From Lactobacillus sp. (GTDB lineage: Bacteria; Bacillota; Bacilli; Lactobacillales; Lactobacillaceae), in assembly GCA_022483245.1 (NCBI GenBank), contig JAKVNR010000001.1, positions 1,054,001 to 1,118,000 on the forward strand: 64,000 bases of DNA, given 5' to 3'. Below the pieces are notes generated by a model. It had not been told where the DNA came from. It was given only the letters and a program-made list of their open reading frames with translations, and searched no databases. Within the stretch, counting starts at the first letter, position 1. Every line of letters starts with the position of its first letter. The position numbers and the translations under genes are program-made. Positions 33,356-42,506 of this stretch are shown piece after piece.

Positions 33356-33480
33356 GTATCCCATCTCAAGCCTAAAATTCATTAAATAAATCTTAAAACA
33401 GATATCGTGTCATCTCAAAAAGAACTATGATGTACATAGAAAGCAATGTATGCGTTTTCAAAATGAAGAGGTGCATGACA

Positions 33481-33732
33481 ATGAAACATATGCAAGGAGA
33501 AAAAATACAACGCTTTTCGATTAGAAAATTATCAATCGGTGCGGCTTCGGTCATGATTGGAGCAGTACTTTGGCTAGGCGCGCCAAATACTACTGTACAT
33601 GCTGATAAAACGAATGACCCGAATAATACAGAATTAACAAAAGTTGCACAAAGTGAAACACAAGCTCATCCAATCGCTCAAAAGAGCGATATCAAAAAAG
33701 CTTCTAAATCTGATTTGACCCCCCCAAGGTAA
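33481..33732 (+). pseudogene. YSIRK adhesin B, N-terminal part (out of frame at C7)
   Basis: Signal peptide of the YSIRK type (RFSIRKLSIGAASVMIG, cleavage near VHA). I chose the ATG at 33481 (MKHMQGEKIQRF) because AGAGGTG lies upstream; the frame is open from 33427. It is cut off by a stop right after the C7 tract at 33719-33725. With C5 or C8 the frame runs on as LTPKVKTTSNQQQ into the next part. In this sequence the adhesin is OFF and only an 83-residue peptide would be made. Confidence 0.8.
33719..33725. repeat. Poly-C tract (7) breaking adhesin B
   Basis: Seven C in the codons after the signal region. C5 or C8 would give an open frame, C7 gives a stop two codons later. It is a candidate slipped-strand switch. 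Confidence 0.9.
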
Positions 33733-34622
33733 AAACAACCTCAAATCAGCAACAAGTAAATGAAAATTCTGAGCAAACTATCAAACTTAGGGATTTAAAC
33801 AGAGATAGCACCTCCTCTATCGGCTTGAATGATAATAAAATTGAGCAACAAAGCGTAGATAAAAACGAAGATAAAAATGGCGATAATACATTAACAGTTG
33901 ATCATAAAGTATTTGATCCCACTAAAAAGGAAAATGTAACCATTACATTGAAATTAGGCGGAACTGCAAACGTAGACGCGCCTAAACCGGATGATACTTA
34001 TACAATCACCATCCCTGGAGGGGCATATAGCATTAGCGAAGAAAACGGACTAAACCAACCCGAAGGTCACAGCGAACGTACTGAAAATCCAGATGGATCA
34101 GTAACTTATAAAGAAACATTCAACCAGTCAGAAGCACATACATTTAATTATGTTCTAAGTCCTCTGACTATTGATAACTTAGCAGATAATTCACTGCCTA
34201 AAATTACGTATGGTAATACAACTAAAATAGTCAAAGTAACCAAAAGTACTAAGGAGAATCCAGTTGCTCAGGATTTCTTACAAGTTCAATTTAAGCAGCA
34301 TTTAGCAGCTAAACTAACACCATCTTTTAATCGAGTCACACCAAATTCTGATCAATCCACCAAATTAGGCGTGAAACAAGACTATACTTATGAAGTTTCA
34401 GTCGAACAAGCCGATGGTATTTTATCTGGTGCATTCAGAGGATTCGATCCTCTAGTCACTAATAGTGGAACTATCACTATTACAGTTCCGCAAAAATTTA
34501 AGCTAAATAAAGCTGTCACTGATCAACAAAATGTCAACCGAGGCGTTAAGATAACTCAGACTGGTGACAAAATAGCCATTACGTACAACAATTCTCAAAA
34601 AACATTTCTAGAGATCAATTAA
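33726..34622 (+). pseudogene. YSIRK adhesin B, middle part
   Basis: Open in frame from the end of the C tract through 34622; a free-standing frame would start at 33825. It holds an Ig-like/beta adhesin domain (DNTLTVDHKVFDPTKKENV, YTITIPGGAYSISEENG, SGTITITVPQKFKL). It ends where the A6 run at 34597-34602 is one A short; with A7 the frame passes on as QKNISRDQLKKAQTSGYY into the C-terminal part. Confidence 0.75.
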
Positions 34623-34666
34623 AAAAAGCACAAACAAGTGGATACTATTTAGTTGGTTCATACGAT

Positions 34667-37600
34667 ATGGAAATGCCTGCCAAAGATAAGCATACGAAAT
34701 TTGAAATTATCACCGCCAATGCAAATTTGACAGATCATACTTCAATTCAGGGTCAACAAAAAACTTGGACCGATATTATTTTTGGTGCAACTGATGAACA
34801 AGGCAATCCAAAACGTGGCGGCATTACCTATAAAGGCATCGAAGGCGACGTTTATACTCGCAATGGCACCTCATACGCTACAGTAACCGCGGGACCTATT
34901 AACGGGAATAAGAATTATAAGCTTAGTGAATTTGTAATCCGTAATAGTTCACCAGTTGGTTTAACGAATGCACATATTGATATTTCTATTCCTGATGGAT
35001 TTGATTGTCACAACCTTTTAACGGACTTAAGTAATTTTCCTAATCCTTCAAAGGTTACCTATACTGTTACCTATGCTGATAAAACAACTAAAACTGCAAC
35101 AGGTAGTACGAACTTATTGCGTAACACCACTAGTTCAATTAGAAAGGTACACATTTCTATCCCCAAATTGCCGTTAGGTTATCAAACCAGTAACAATAAC
35201 AACAGTGACTTAGAGTTACAACCTGATGAATATGATACAGGCTTAGTTGCTATGGGGCATGTAGCTAATAGCTACGACGATGGATCATATATTAAAGATG
35301 GGACTAAATTCGAAACCACTATGACTGTTTCAGCAGATGGAACAGGTGAGAATCATAGCCATAGCACGCAAACTTATGGTATTCCTCAAGGAAAAGTTAT
35401 CGTTGGAGCCTATGCTAAGCAACAAAATACTGATCCTGGATATTTAGATAATTCTGACCAAACTGGCTTAAGAATAGATATGAGGATCATTGACGAGAAC
35501 CTCGATCATGCTACTTTTTATTTTGTTTTGCCAGATAATGCTACAATCGCACATACTAACCAATGGCCTACTGGTTGGCCATGGTATTCATCGGCCAATA
35601 AACCTCCTAGGGTCTTTACTGCCAATGGCAAAACAGTTGTTGCGGTATCTTATGATGGTAATTATAACCTTCAGAACGACTTTGGGACCAATCATTACAC
35701 CATTGGATTGGGATTAGCTAATGGTCAACCTGTTCATGCCGACACTAAAATAGATAAATCACCATTCTATGTTTATGCTTATTTGCCAGGCGCAACCAAT
35801 ATACAACAGTTAAGAAGCATCGATTCATATCCACAGGTAAAAGATAGCACGGGTGTCAAACGCGATCTGCAAATGAAATACGTTGAAAATCATGCTGATG
35901 CATTTTTAATTGGCAGTGGTGATTGGACGTTAACTCCTCAGATTAGTTATTCTGCATCCGAACTTGCTCAAGGGAACACTGATTCAAGTGCGACTTTAAA
36001 GGGAATCTCTGATTCAACCGGAACCAGAACGATGACCTACTATGCTTCTATCTCTAATCCAACTAATTATGATCGTACAAATTACACTCTAGTAGCTGAT
36101 TTGCCAACTAATGGCAAAGACGGATCAGGTTTTAACTTCAATTTGACAGACCAGGCAAAAGTTATTGATCCTGAAACAGGTCAAGAAATATCTGATGCCA
36201 AAATTTACTATTTAACTAATTATTTTGATGTAGAAAATGGTAATGAAGTTAAGGATTTATTAACAGCTGATCAAGTTAAGAGCAATTGGTCACAAGTCAG
36301 AGCCGTTGTGGTTAAATTAGACAAATTAGACAAACAGACAGCTAGCAGATTAGTACTTACTGGTGAAGATCCTACACTAGCGAGTGATGCAGGAAAAGTT
36401 GGCAATCTTTTCTCTTACTCTAAATCCAAAAACGTTGGACCATTTAGAATTACTAAAGATTCTAAACAAGACGATAAAAATTTTGGTTCCTACGCCAGTA
36501 TCTTAGTGCAGAGCCCCATTGTCCACACTGCTCAAAATGCTCACCTAATTTATTACAATGATAACAGCAAAAAATTCATCAGCGAGGATCCGACAACTCT
36601 TAGATTTAACGAAGCTAGTGATCCAAATAAAGCTTATGAAATATCATATGCTGGCGAAGATGGAGATGCTATCACATTAAACACCAACGATTTAGATGAA
36701 TTGACGTCTTCCTATAAGTATACTTACGTGGGTCTATCTACTGAAAACAGTGCCAATTTAGCTAGCTTAAAGCTAAACACACCTATAACAAAGCCAAGTA
36801 AATTTGACTTCAAACAGCTTGATAAAGATATTACAACTGACCAATACTTCATCATTCACTTAACTAAGCAACGAAAAACTGATCAACAAAAAGCCGCATT
36901 ACATTTTGTAGATGATGATAATAATGAAGTTGAAATTCACAAAGCTCTTGATGTTGATGGAAATTCAGGCACCGCTATTAGTTTTAATGATCCATCAGAT
37001 GAAAATAAAGATGTTAACAAAATTGTCAGTGAACTAAAGAAAAAACATTATGATTTAGTAAAAACCTATGATGATACCAATAATACGCAATTAGCAGATG
37101 AAGCAACTACTGATTGGACCCATTTATTTGGTAACTTTGATAGCGATTCGAAAATCAATCAACAGTTTCTTATTCACTTTAAGCATCATCGCTCTGATCT
37201 GCAAAATAAATCTGTCACTATTCATGAAACAATCAACTATCTATATGGCAATGGACCACATAATGGCCAAATTGCGCATCAACAGTACGAAGCTACGCCT
37301 ATTATATTTACTGGCACCGGTTATCATGATGACGTGTTAGGCAAAGATATTTTCACTGGTTGGAACAAAGAAAGTGCATCATTTAAGAAAGTTGACTCTC
37401 CAACAGTCAAAGGATATCACCCTGATCAAAAAGAAATAGGAGAAAAAGAAGTAACTCCAACAAGCAAAGACATTAATTTAAACGTTTACTATTACATTGA
37501 TGGCTCTCATGATAAGAGTATTCCTTGGACTACACTTACACCAGCAAGAAAAAAGCCACAAGATCATGAACCTATACCTTGGACTACATTAATTCCTGGT

Positions 37601-37888
37601 CAGAAAGTTACTAATGTTCCATGGATTCCACTTACACCAACCAAGAAGCCTAATACAGGCACTACTTATAAACAGAAACACAAGCAGACAGATAGTATTT
37701 CGGTCACAAAGACTATTAAAACCAACAAAGCTTTGATAAATACTACAAACCCAGCCCAACAAGCTCGAAAGCAGCAAACCAGTAAGCTCCCGCAAACTGG
37801 TGCAAATAGTCTGGCTGCCCTGCTTGGTATATCCTTCTTAGGATTCAGCAGTTTGCTAGGCGCAGCCAGCCGCAAACGCAAGCATTAG
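34667..37888 (+). pseudogene. YSIRK adhesin B, C-terminal part with LPQTG anchor
   Basis: A 1073-residue open frame that makes up the bulk of the adhesin. It contains extended beta-rich repeats (YVENHADAFLIGSGDWTL, NYTLVADLPTNG), a MucBP-like region, a B2-like domain (HETINYLYGNGPHNGQIA, PTVKGYHPDQKEIG) and three PWTxLTP/IPWTTL repeats. It ends with LPQTGANSLAALLG, a hydrophobic helix and RKRKH. The full gene with both frames repaired would encode about 1460 residues. The sortase motif and domain set are the same as in adhesin A, so the two genes are a tandem family. As it stands it has no signal peptide. Confidence 0.85.
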
Positions 37889-37905
37889 AATTTAACTTCT
37901 ATTAA
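37748..37905 (+). repeat. Adhesin 3'-end repeat, copy B
   Basis: Near-identical partner of 33145-33300; differences are mainly third-base changes before the LPQTG motif. Confidence 0.85.
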
Positions 37906-37921
37906 TTGTAGCTAAACAAAT

Positions 37922-37954
37922 AGCCCCAGATCACTACGATCTGGGGCTTATTTT
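37922..37954 (+). terminator. Terminator of adhesin B
   Basis: AGCCCCAGATC / GATCTGGGGCT hairpin plus T run, the same as the orphan hairpin at 21787. Confidence 0.85.
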
Positions 37955-37966
37955 AGTTATAAACTA

Positions 37967-38305
37967 CTAGCTTAAAAATTGCTCAATCGCTTGTTCAACC
38001 GTCCTATTCAGTGATTGATGATTAGCGGCCGAATATACTTCTAATTCAGCATGCAGTTTCGGCTCAATGCGGATATTAAAGCTACCTTTGTATTCCTTTT
38101 CAGGCTCGATCCCCTGCTCTTTACAAGATTGCAAATAATCATCGACCATGGTTTGAAAATCTTGCCGCAATTCTTTAAGAGTTTCACCTTGGTACAAAAT
38201 TAAACCTTTGATGCCAACGACCTTGCCAAACAGCAAATTATCTTCTAATGAATATTCAACTGTACCGCGGTAGCCTTTGTATTTCATCAACTTTGGTTTA
38301 GTCAT
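37967..38305 (-). CDS. HicB-like antitoxin family protein (orphan)
   Basis: A 112-residue protein with an N-terminal HicB-like RNase-H fold half (YKGYRGTVEYSLEDNLLFGKVVGIKGLILYQG) and a C-terminal ribbon-helix-helix DNA-binding part (FNIRIEPKLHAELEVYSAANHQSLNRTVEQAIEQFL). It has the two-domain layout of a DNA-binding HicB. No HicA-type dsRBD toxin gene is adjacent on either side: upstream is the opp terminator and downstream the adhesin terminator. It may be a remnant antitoxin or a stand-alone repressor. Confidence 0.78.
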   Translation of the reverse strand: MTKPKLMKYKGYRGTVEYSLEDNLLFGKVVGIKGLILYQGETLKELRQDFQTMVDDYLQSCKEQGIEPEKEYKGSFNIRIEPKLHAELEVYSAANHQSLNRTVEQAIEQFLS

Positions 38306-38386
38306 TGTTCTGCAGCTCCTTTAGTTGCATTTTTGTAACTTAACAAGAATTATATTACATCATAAATGTTCTTGCAAATAAAAAAA

Positions 38387-38418
38387 AGACTTAACGCTTC
38401 TGCGTTAAGTCTCTTTTG
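38387..38418 (-). terminator. Terminator of the opp operon
   Basis: AGACTTAACGC / GCGTTAAGTCT stem with TTCT loop, followed on the minus strand by T7, directly behind oppF. Confidence 0.85.
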
Positions 38419-38424
38419 TTTAGC

Positions 38425-39369
38425 CTACTTTTCGTAACTAGCTGCGACATCCTTGTAATGCTGCACTTCATCATCACTGCAGCGAACAAAACGTCCTGGC
38501 ACGATTTCATGCATTGTTCTCTTCTTGCCGTCCATTTCCTCTTTTTGAGCATCATAGGAAAGGCGGTGACTGTGACGCTCAATTTCAGGATCTGGTACTG
38601 GTACGGCCGAGATCAAGCTCTTGGTGTAATCATGCAGCGGCTTGTCATACACGTCGTCGGCTGGGCCTACTTCAAGCAGTTTCCCGTAGTGCATAACCCC
38701 GATCCGGTCTGAAATGAACCGCACCATTGACAGGTCGTGCGCAATGAAGAGGTAAGTCAGGTTCTGTTTCTTTTGCAGGTCGATCATCAGGTTAACAACC
38801 TGCGCCTGAATTGAAACGTCCAAAGCTGAGATAGGCTCGTCGGCAACGATGAATTTCGGCTGAACGGCAAGGGCCCGGGCAATCCCGATCCGTTGCCGCT
38901 GACCACCGGAGAATTCGTGTGGGAATCGGCTGGCGTGGTTTTTATTCAAACCAACAGTTTCCAGTAATTGCTCAACACGTTCCCGGCGTTCTTGCTTATT
39001 TTTAACTAAATGGTGAATGTCCAACCCTTCGGCAATAATATCTTCAACCGTCATCCGCGGGTTCAAAGAAGCAAATGGGTCCTGGAAGATCATTTGCGCT
39101 TGCCGGGCAAAGGCTAATCTTTCAGCACGGCTGTGCATTTTGATAACATCCTTGCCTTCAAATAAGATCTTGCCGGAGGTTGGCTTATACAGCTGCAAAA
39201 TTGCCCGGCCAGTCGTCGTTTTACCTGACCCAGATTCACCAACTAGGCCAAAGGTTTCGCCTTCATAAATGTCAAAGCTGACATCATCTACAGCTTTGGT
39301 GACATCGTGGCCAGACTTAAAGTATTGCTTTAAGTGCTGTACTTGCAAAAGTTTTTTCTTTTCTGGCAT
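38425..39369 (-). CDS. oppF: Oligopeptide ABC transporter ATP-binding protein OppF
   Basis: One of two ATPases of the Opp importer. Walker A is [15 protein letters not shown], the ABC signature [15 protein letters not shown] and Walker [12 protein letters not shown]. The C-terminal oligopeptide domain ends with FVRCSDDEV, lacking the full Cys cluster of other OppF proteins. The start at 39369 ([13 protein letters not shown]) has AGGAGG upstream; the open frame extends 29 residues further into oppD. The gene order oppA-oppB-oppC-oppD-oppF on the minus strand is the classic operon. Confidence 0.95.
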   Translation of the reverse strand: MPEKKKLLQVQHLKQYFKSGHDVTKAVDDVSFDIYEGETFGLVGESGSGKTTTGRAILQLYKPTSGKILFEGKDVIKMHSRAERLAFARQAQMIFQDPFASLNPRMTVEDIIAEGLDIHHLVKNKQERRERVEQLLETVGLNKNHASRFPHEFSGGQRQRIGIARALAVQPKFIVADEPISALDVSIQAQVVNLMIDLQKKQNLTYLFIAHDLSMVRFISDRIGVMHYGKLLEVGPADDVYDKPLHDYTKSLISAVPVPDPEIERHSHRLSYDAQKEEMDGKKRTMHEIVPGRFVRCSDDEVQHYKDVAASYEK

Positions 39370-39379
39370 GTTTGTCCTC

Positions 39380-40426
39380 CTAGCTGTTTGACTTAGCGGC
39401 TTGCAGTTCACGATACTTCGCCCACCGGCGCTTGATTTCGGCTGGCGGTTCCACATGCGGAGCCCGCGGATCTAGCAGCCAAGTTGAAGCATAGTGCGTT
39501 GGGGATACCTTAAAGAACGGCGGTTTAGCCTCAACATCAGCTCTTAAAGCATACTTGTTCCGCGGTGCAAATGGATCGCCCTTTGGCGGATCAAGCAAGT
39601 CAGGCGGCGTGCCAGGAATAGACTCCAGCTTTTCAATGTGCAAAGTTGGCATGGAGTTGATCAGACCCCAAGTATATGGGTGCTGCGGGTTGTAGAAAAT
39701 CTCGTCAACATTGCCATATTCCAGCAGTTCGCCAGCGTACATAACGGCTACGCGGTCAGCCATGCCGGCCACAACGCCCAAGTCGTGGGTAATGAAAATA
39801 ATGGAGGTTTTAACCCGCTTCTGCAGGTCCTTCATCAAATCCAAAATTTCAGCTTGAATCGTCACATCCAGCGCAGTCGTAGGTTCGTCAGCCAGCAGAA
39901 TTTCTGGCTCACAAATCAAAGCAATGGCAATAACAATCCGTTGCCGCATACCACCAGAGAATTGGTGCGGATACTCGTTAATCCGCTCTTCAGCGTTGGT
40001 AATCCCAACCGCTTTCATCATCTCTAAAGCTCTAGCCCAAGCTTCTTTCTTAGGAACGTGCTTGTGCTTCATTAATGGTTCAGCAATTTGCTGACCAATC
40101 TTCATCGTTGGGTCCAATGAAGTCATTGGATCCTGGAAGATCATGGCAATCTTGTTGCCCCGGATGCTTTGCCAGTCTTTTTCAGAGTTGTTCAGCATCT
40201 CTTGGTCATGAAACTTGATTGAGCCGCCCATAATTTCGGCATTACCGGCCAGCAAACCAATGATTGACCGGGTGGTAACTGATTTACCAGAACCAGACTC
40301 GCCCACAATAGCTAAAGTTTCACCTTTATCCAAGTGGAAGGACACGTTGCGGATGGCTTTAACTTCACCAGCGTAAGTGTGGAAATCGATTTTTAAATTT
40401 TTAACATCTAAAATCCGTTCAGACAT
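39380..40426 (-). CDS. oppD: Oligopeptide ABC transporter ATP-binding protein OppD
   Basis: Second Opp ATPase (348 residues). Walker A GESGSGKSVTTRSI, signature FSGGMRQRIVIAIAL, Walker B LLADEPTTALD and the switch His in FITHDLGVVAG are intact. The C-terminal PGTPPDLLDPPKGDPFAPRN is the oligopeptide-specific extension. It lies 11 nt behind oppC and before oppF, and AGGAGG precedes its start. It powers peptide uptake with OppF. Confidence 0.96.
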   Translation of the reverse strand: MSERILDVKNLKIDFHTYAGEVKAIRNVSFHLDKGETLAIVGESGSGKSVTTRSIIGLLAGNAEIMGGSIKFHDQEMLNNSEKDWQSIRGNKIAMIFQDPMTSLDPTMKIGQQIAEPLMKHKHVPKKEAWARALEMMKAVGITNAEERINEYPHQFSGGMRQRIVIAIALICEPEILLADEPTTALDVTIQAEILDLMKDLQKRVKTSIIFITHDLGVVAGMADRVAVMYAGELLEYGNVDEIFYNPQHPYTWGLINSMPTLHIEKLESIPGTPPDLLDPPKGDPFAPRNKYALRADVEAKPPFFKVSPTHYASTWLLDPRAPHVEPPAEIKRRWAKYRELQAAKSNS

Positions 40427-40437
40427 CTGGCAGCCTC

Positions 40438-41478
40438 CTAACGTGCACTCTTCGGGTCAAACGCGTCACGCAGACCATCGCCGAGCAGGTTGAAAGCAAT
40501 CATCAGAACACAAAGGACAACTGCTGGATACCACATTTGGTATGGCAGGAATTGGAAGTTCTTTTGACCTTCATTCAGCAAGACACCTAATGAAGTTTCT
40601 GGTGCAGAAATACCAATTCCGATGAAGCTCAGGAAGGCTTCGAAGAAGATAGCCGATGGAATGGTGTACATCGTTTGAATGATAATGATTGACGATAAGT
40701 TTGGAATCAAGTGCTTCATGGCAATCTTCCAAGAAGATTCGCCCAGCGACCGAGCCGCTAACACATACTCTTGATTCTTCAAAGACAAGGTTTCCGCCCT
40801 GACTTGCCTTGCCATTGTCATCCAAGATGAAATAGCAATGGCGATAATAATTGATTTCAGCCCTGGCTTTAAAACAACCAGCAGCAGGATAACGATAACC
40901 AGGTTAGGGACGGAGGAGACGATCTCAATGATACGCTGCATCACGTTGTCGACCGCTCCTCCTTTCCATCCTGAGATAACGCCATAGATAACCCCGATCG
41001 TGAGGTCGAAGAACGCCGCGACCAGAGCAACGATTAGGGAAATTTTAGTACCATAAACAATTCTTTGTGCTAATGACCGGCCTAAGTAGTCAGTCCCAGC
41101 AATAAAGTATTTGTCTTTGGGAATATTGTTTTTCTCATAAACGTCAACCCATTCGCCGTTTTGCTTAATTTTCCCGTTCAACCCGTTCAGATTGACGCCA
41201 GGAATTTTCGCTGGCAAGTTGGCGTATTGCGGTTGCGATTTAACTAAAGTTGATTTGTTGATAAACGGAGTTGACCCAAAGGCAATCACAATCATCAAGA
41301 TAACGATGATGCCTGAGACAACGCCGGAAGTTTTTTGCTTAAACCGGATCCACACATTCTGCATATAAGAAAGTGACGGGCCGGCAATGTTTTCAGCGCT
41401 TTGAGCTTCGTCTTTTGGCAAGCCTTCAAACGCATTTTCGGTCAGTTTTGCTTGTGGTGCTTGTGCTTCTTCAGCCAT
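40438..41478 (-). CDS. oppC: Oligopeptide ABC transporter permease OppC
   Basis: A 346-residue membrane permease with about six transmembrane helices. The N-terminal cytoplasmic region is followed by one helix, an extracellular stretch (about 80-130) and the permease core. The EAA loop reads EYVLAARSLGESSWKIAMKHLIPN, which contacts the ATPases. It overlaps nothing and starts two nucleotides after oppB ends, so the operon is tightly packed. Confidence 0.94.
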   Translation of the reverse strand: MAEEAQAPQAKLTENAFEGLPKDEAQSAENIAGPSLSYMQNVWIRFKQKTSGVVSGIIVILMIVIAFGSTPFINKSTLVKSQPQYANLPAKIPGVNLNGLNGKIKQNGEWVDVYEKNNIPKDKYFIAGTDYLGRSLAQRIVYGTKISLIVALVAAFFDLTIGVIYGVISGWKGGAVDNVMQRIIEIVSSVPNLVIVILLLVVLKPGLKSIIIAIAISSWMTMARQVRAETLSLKNQEYVLAARSLGESSWKIAMKHLIPNLSSIIIIQTMYTIPSAIFFEAFLSFIGIGISAPETSLGVLLNEGQKNFQFLPYQMWYPAVVLCVLMIAFNLLGDGLRDAFDPKSAR

Positions 41479-41480
41479 AA

Positions 41481-42410
41481 CTATGCGTCACTCCCTTGCA
41501 ATCTAATCCGAGGGTCGATCAAGCTGTAGACAATATCAGTAATCAGCAGCACGATGACCAAGCCTAAACTGAAGACAATCGTTGTACCCATGATAGTTGG
41601 GTAGTCGTTGGTCAAAATTGACTTAACGAATTGTTCACCAATTCCAGGAATGTTGAAGATGTTTTCAATAACCATGGAACCAGTCATCAAGGAAACGGTG
41701 TAAGGCCCAAGCAAAGTAACAAGTGGAATCATCGAGTTCCGCAAAGCGTGCTTGCGGATAACTTGTGTCAGGCTTAATCCTTTTGCAGTTGCTAGTTCAA
41801 TGTAGTCAGACGTTAGCGTGTCAACCATGCTGGTTCTGACGAACCGGGCGGTTTCGGCCAATGGCCCAACGCCTAAGGCAATGGTTGGCAAAATCGTTTG
41901 CGAGAAGGTGCCCCAACCAGCGATTGGGAACCAGCCTAATTTCAAAGCGATGTAGTACTGCAGCAATACCGCTAACACGAAGTTTGGCACTGATTTACCA
42001 ATGATTGATAAAACCGTGGCGGTCGTGTCAACCCAAGTATTACGCTTGATAGCGGCAATGGCACCGATGATCACGCCGAAGAATACGCCGAAGATCATGG
42101 CCTGCAGACCTAATTGAGCAGAAGCGCCGATCCGTGAACCAATCAGCTGTGACACTGGCATGTTTGAGTATTGGAATGAAATTCCGAAGTCACCGTGAAC
42201 TAAACCGGCTAAGTAGATGACATATTGCTCCCACAGCGGCTTGTTAAACCCATACTGTTCGTTCATGATCCGCAGCTGCGTTTTGGTCATCTTGGCCTCG
42301 TTGGTATATGGCGAACCAGGCATCATCTTCATCAGGAAGAAGGTAATCGTTGCCACAATGAACAAGGTCAGGATCATATACGCAATCCGTTTTAAGATGT
42401 ATTTGGTCAT
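41481..42410 (-). CDS. oppB: Oligopeptide ABC transporter permease OppB
   Basis: Permease partner of OppC, about 310 residues from the start I prefer at 42410 (MTKYILKRIAYMILTLF), which has AAGGACAGG upstream. A longer frame to 42446 has no ribosome-binding site. Six helices are evident and the EAA loop reads DYIELATAKGLSLTQVIRKHALRN. The 60-100 bp gap to oppA contains a hairpin that may reduce read-through into the permease genes. Confidence 0.94.
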   Translation of the reverse strand: MTKYILKRIAYMILTLFIVATITFFLMKMMPGSPYTNEAKMTKTQLRIMNEQYGFNKPLWEQYVIYLAGLVHGDFGISFQYSNMPVSQLIGSRIGASAQLGLQAMIFGVFFGVIIGAIAAIKRNTWVDTTATVLSIIGKSVPNFVLAVLLQYYIALKLGWFPIAGWGTFSQTILPTIALGVGPLAETARFVRTSMVDTLTSDYIELATAKGLSLTQVIRKHALRNSMIPLVTLLGPYTVSLMTGSMVIENIFNIPGIGEQFVKSILTNDYPTIMGTTIVFSLGLVIVLLITDIVYSLIDPRIRLQGSDA

Positions 42411-42450
42411 AAAATCCCTGTCCTTCCAGGTTCCTTTTTTGTTCATAATC

Positions 42451-42488
42451 CGAAAAATCGGAAGTTTGCATTAAACCCCCGATTTTTC
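42451..42488 (-). terminator. Intercistronic hairpin between oppA and oppB
   Basis: AAAAATCGG / CCGATTTTT stem with a 17-base loop on the minus strand, 18 nt behind oppA. It may act as a partial terminator or mRNA stabiliser that lifts OppA over the permeases. Confidence 0.55.
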
Positions 42489-42506
42489 TAAGCCGAGTGG
42501 GCTTGA

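Noticed and set aside
33719-34602. Calling adhesin B simply dead
   Set aside because: Both breaks are in homopolymers (C7, A6) and the remaining sequence has long open frames with intact LPQTG; either switching or read error fits as well as decay.
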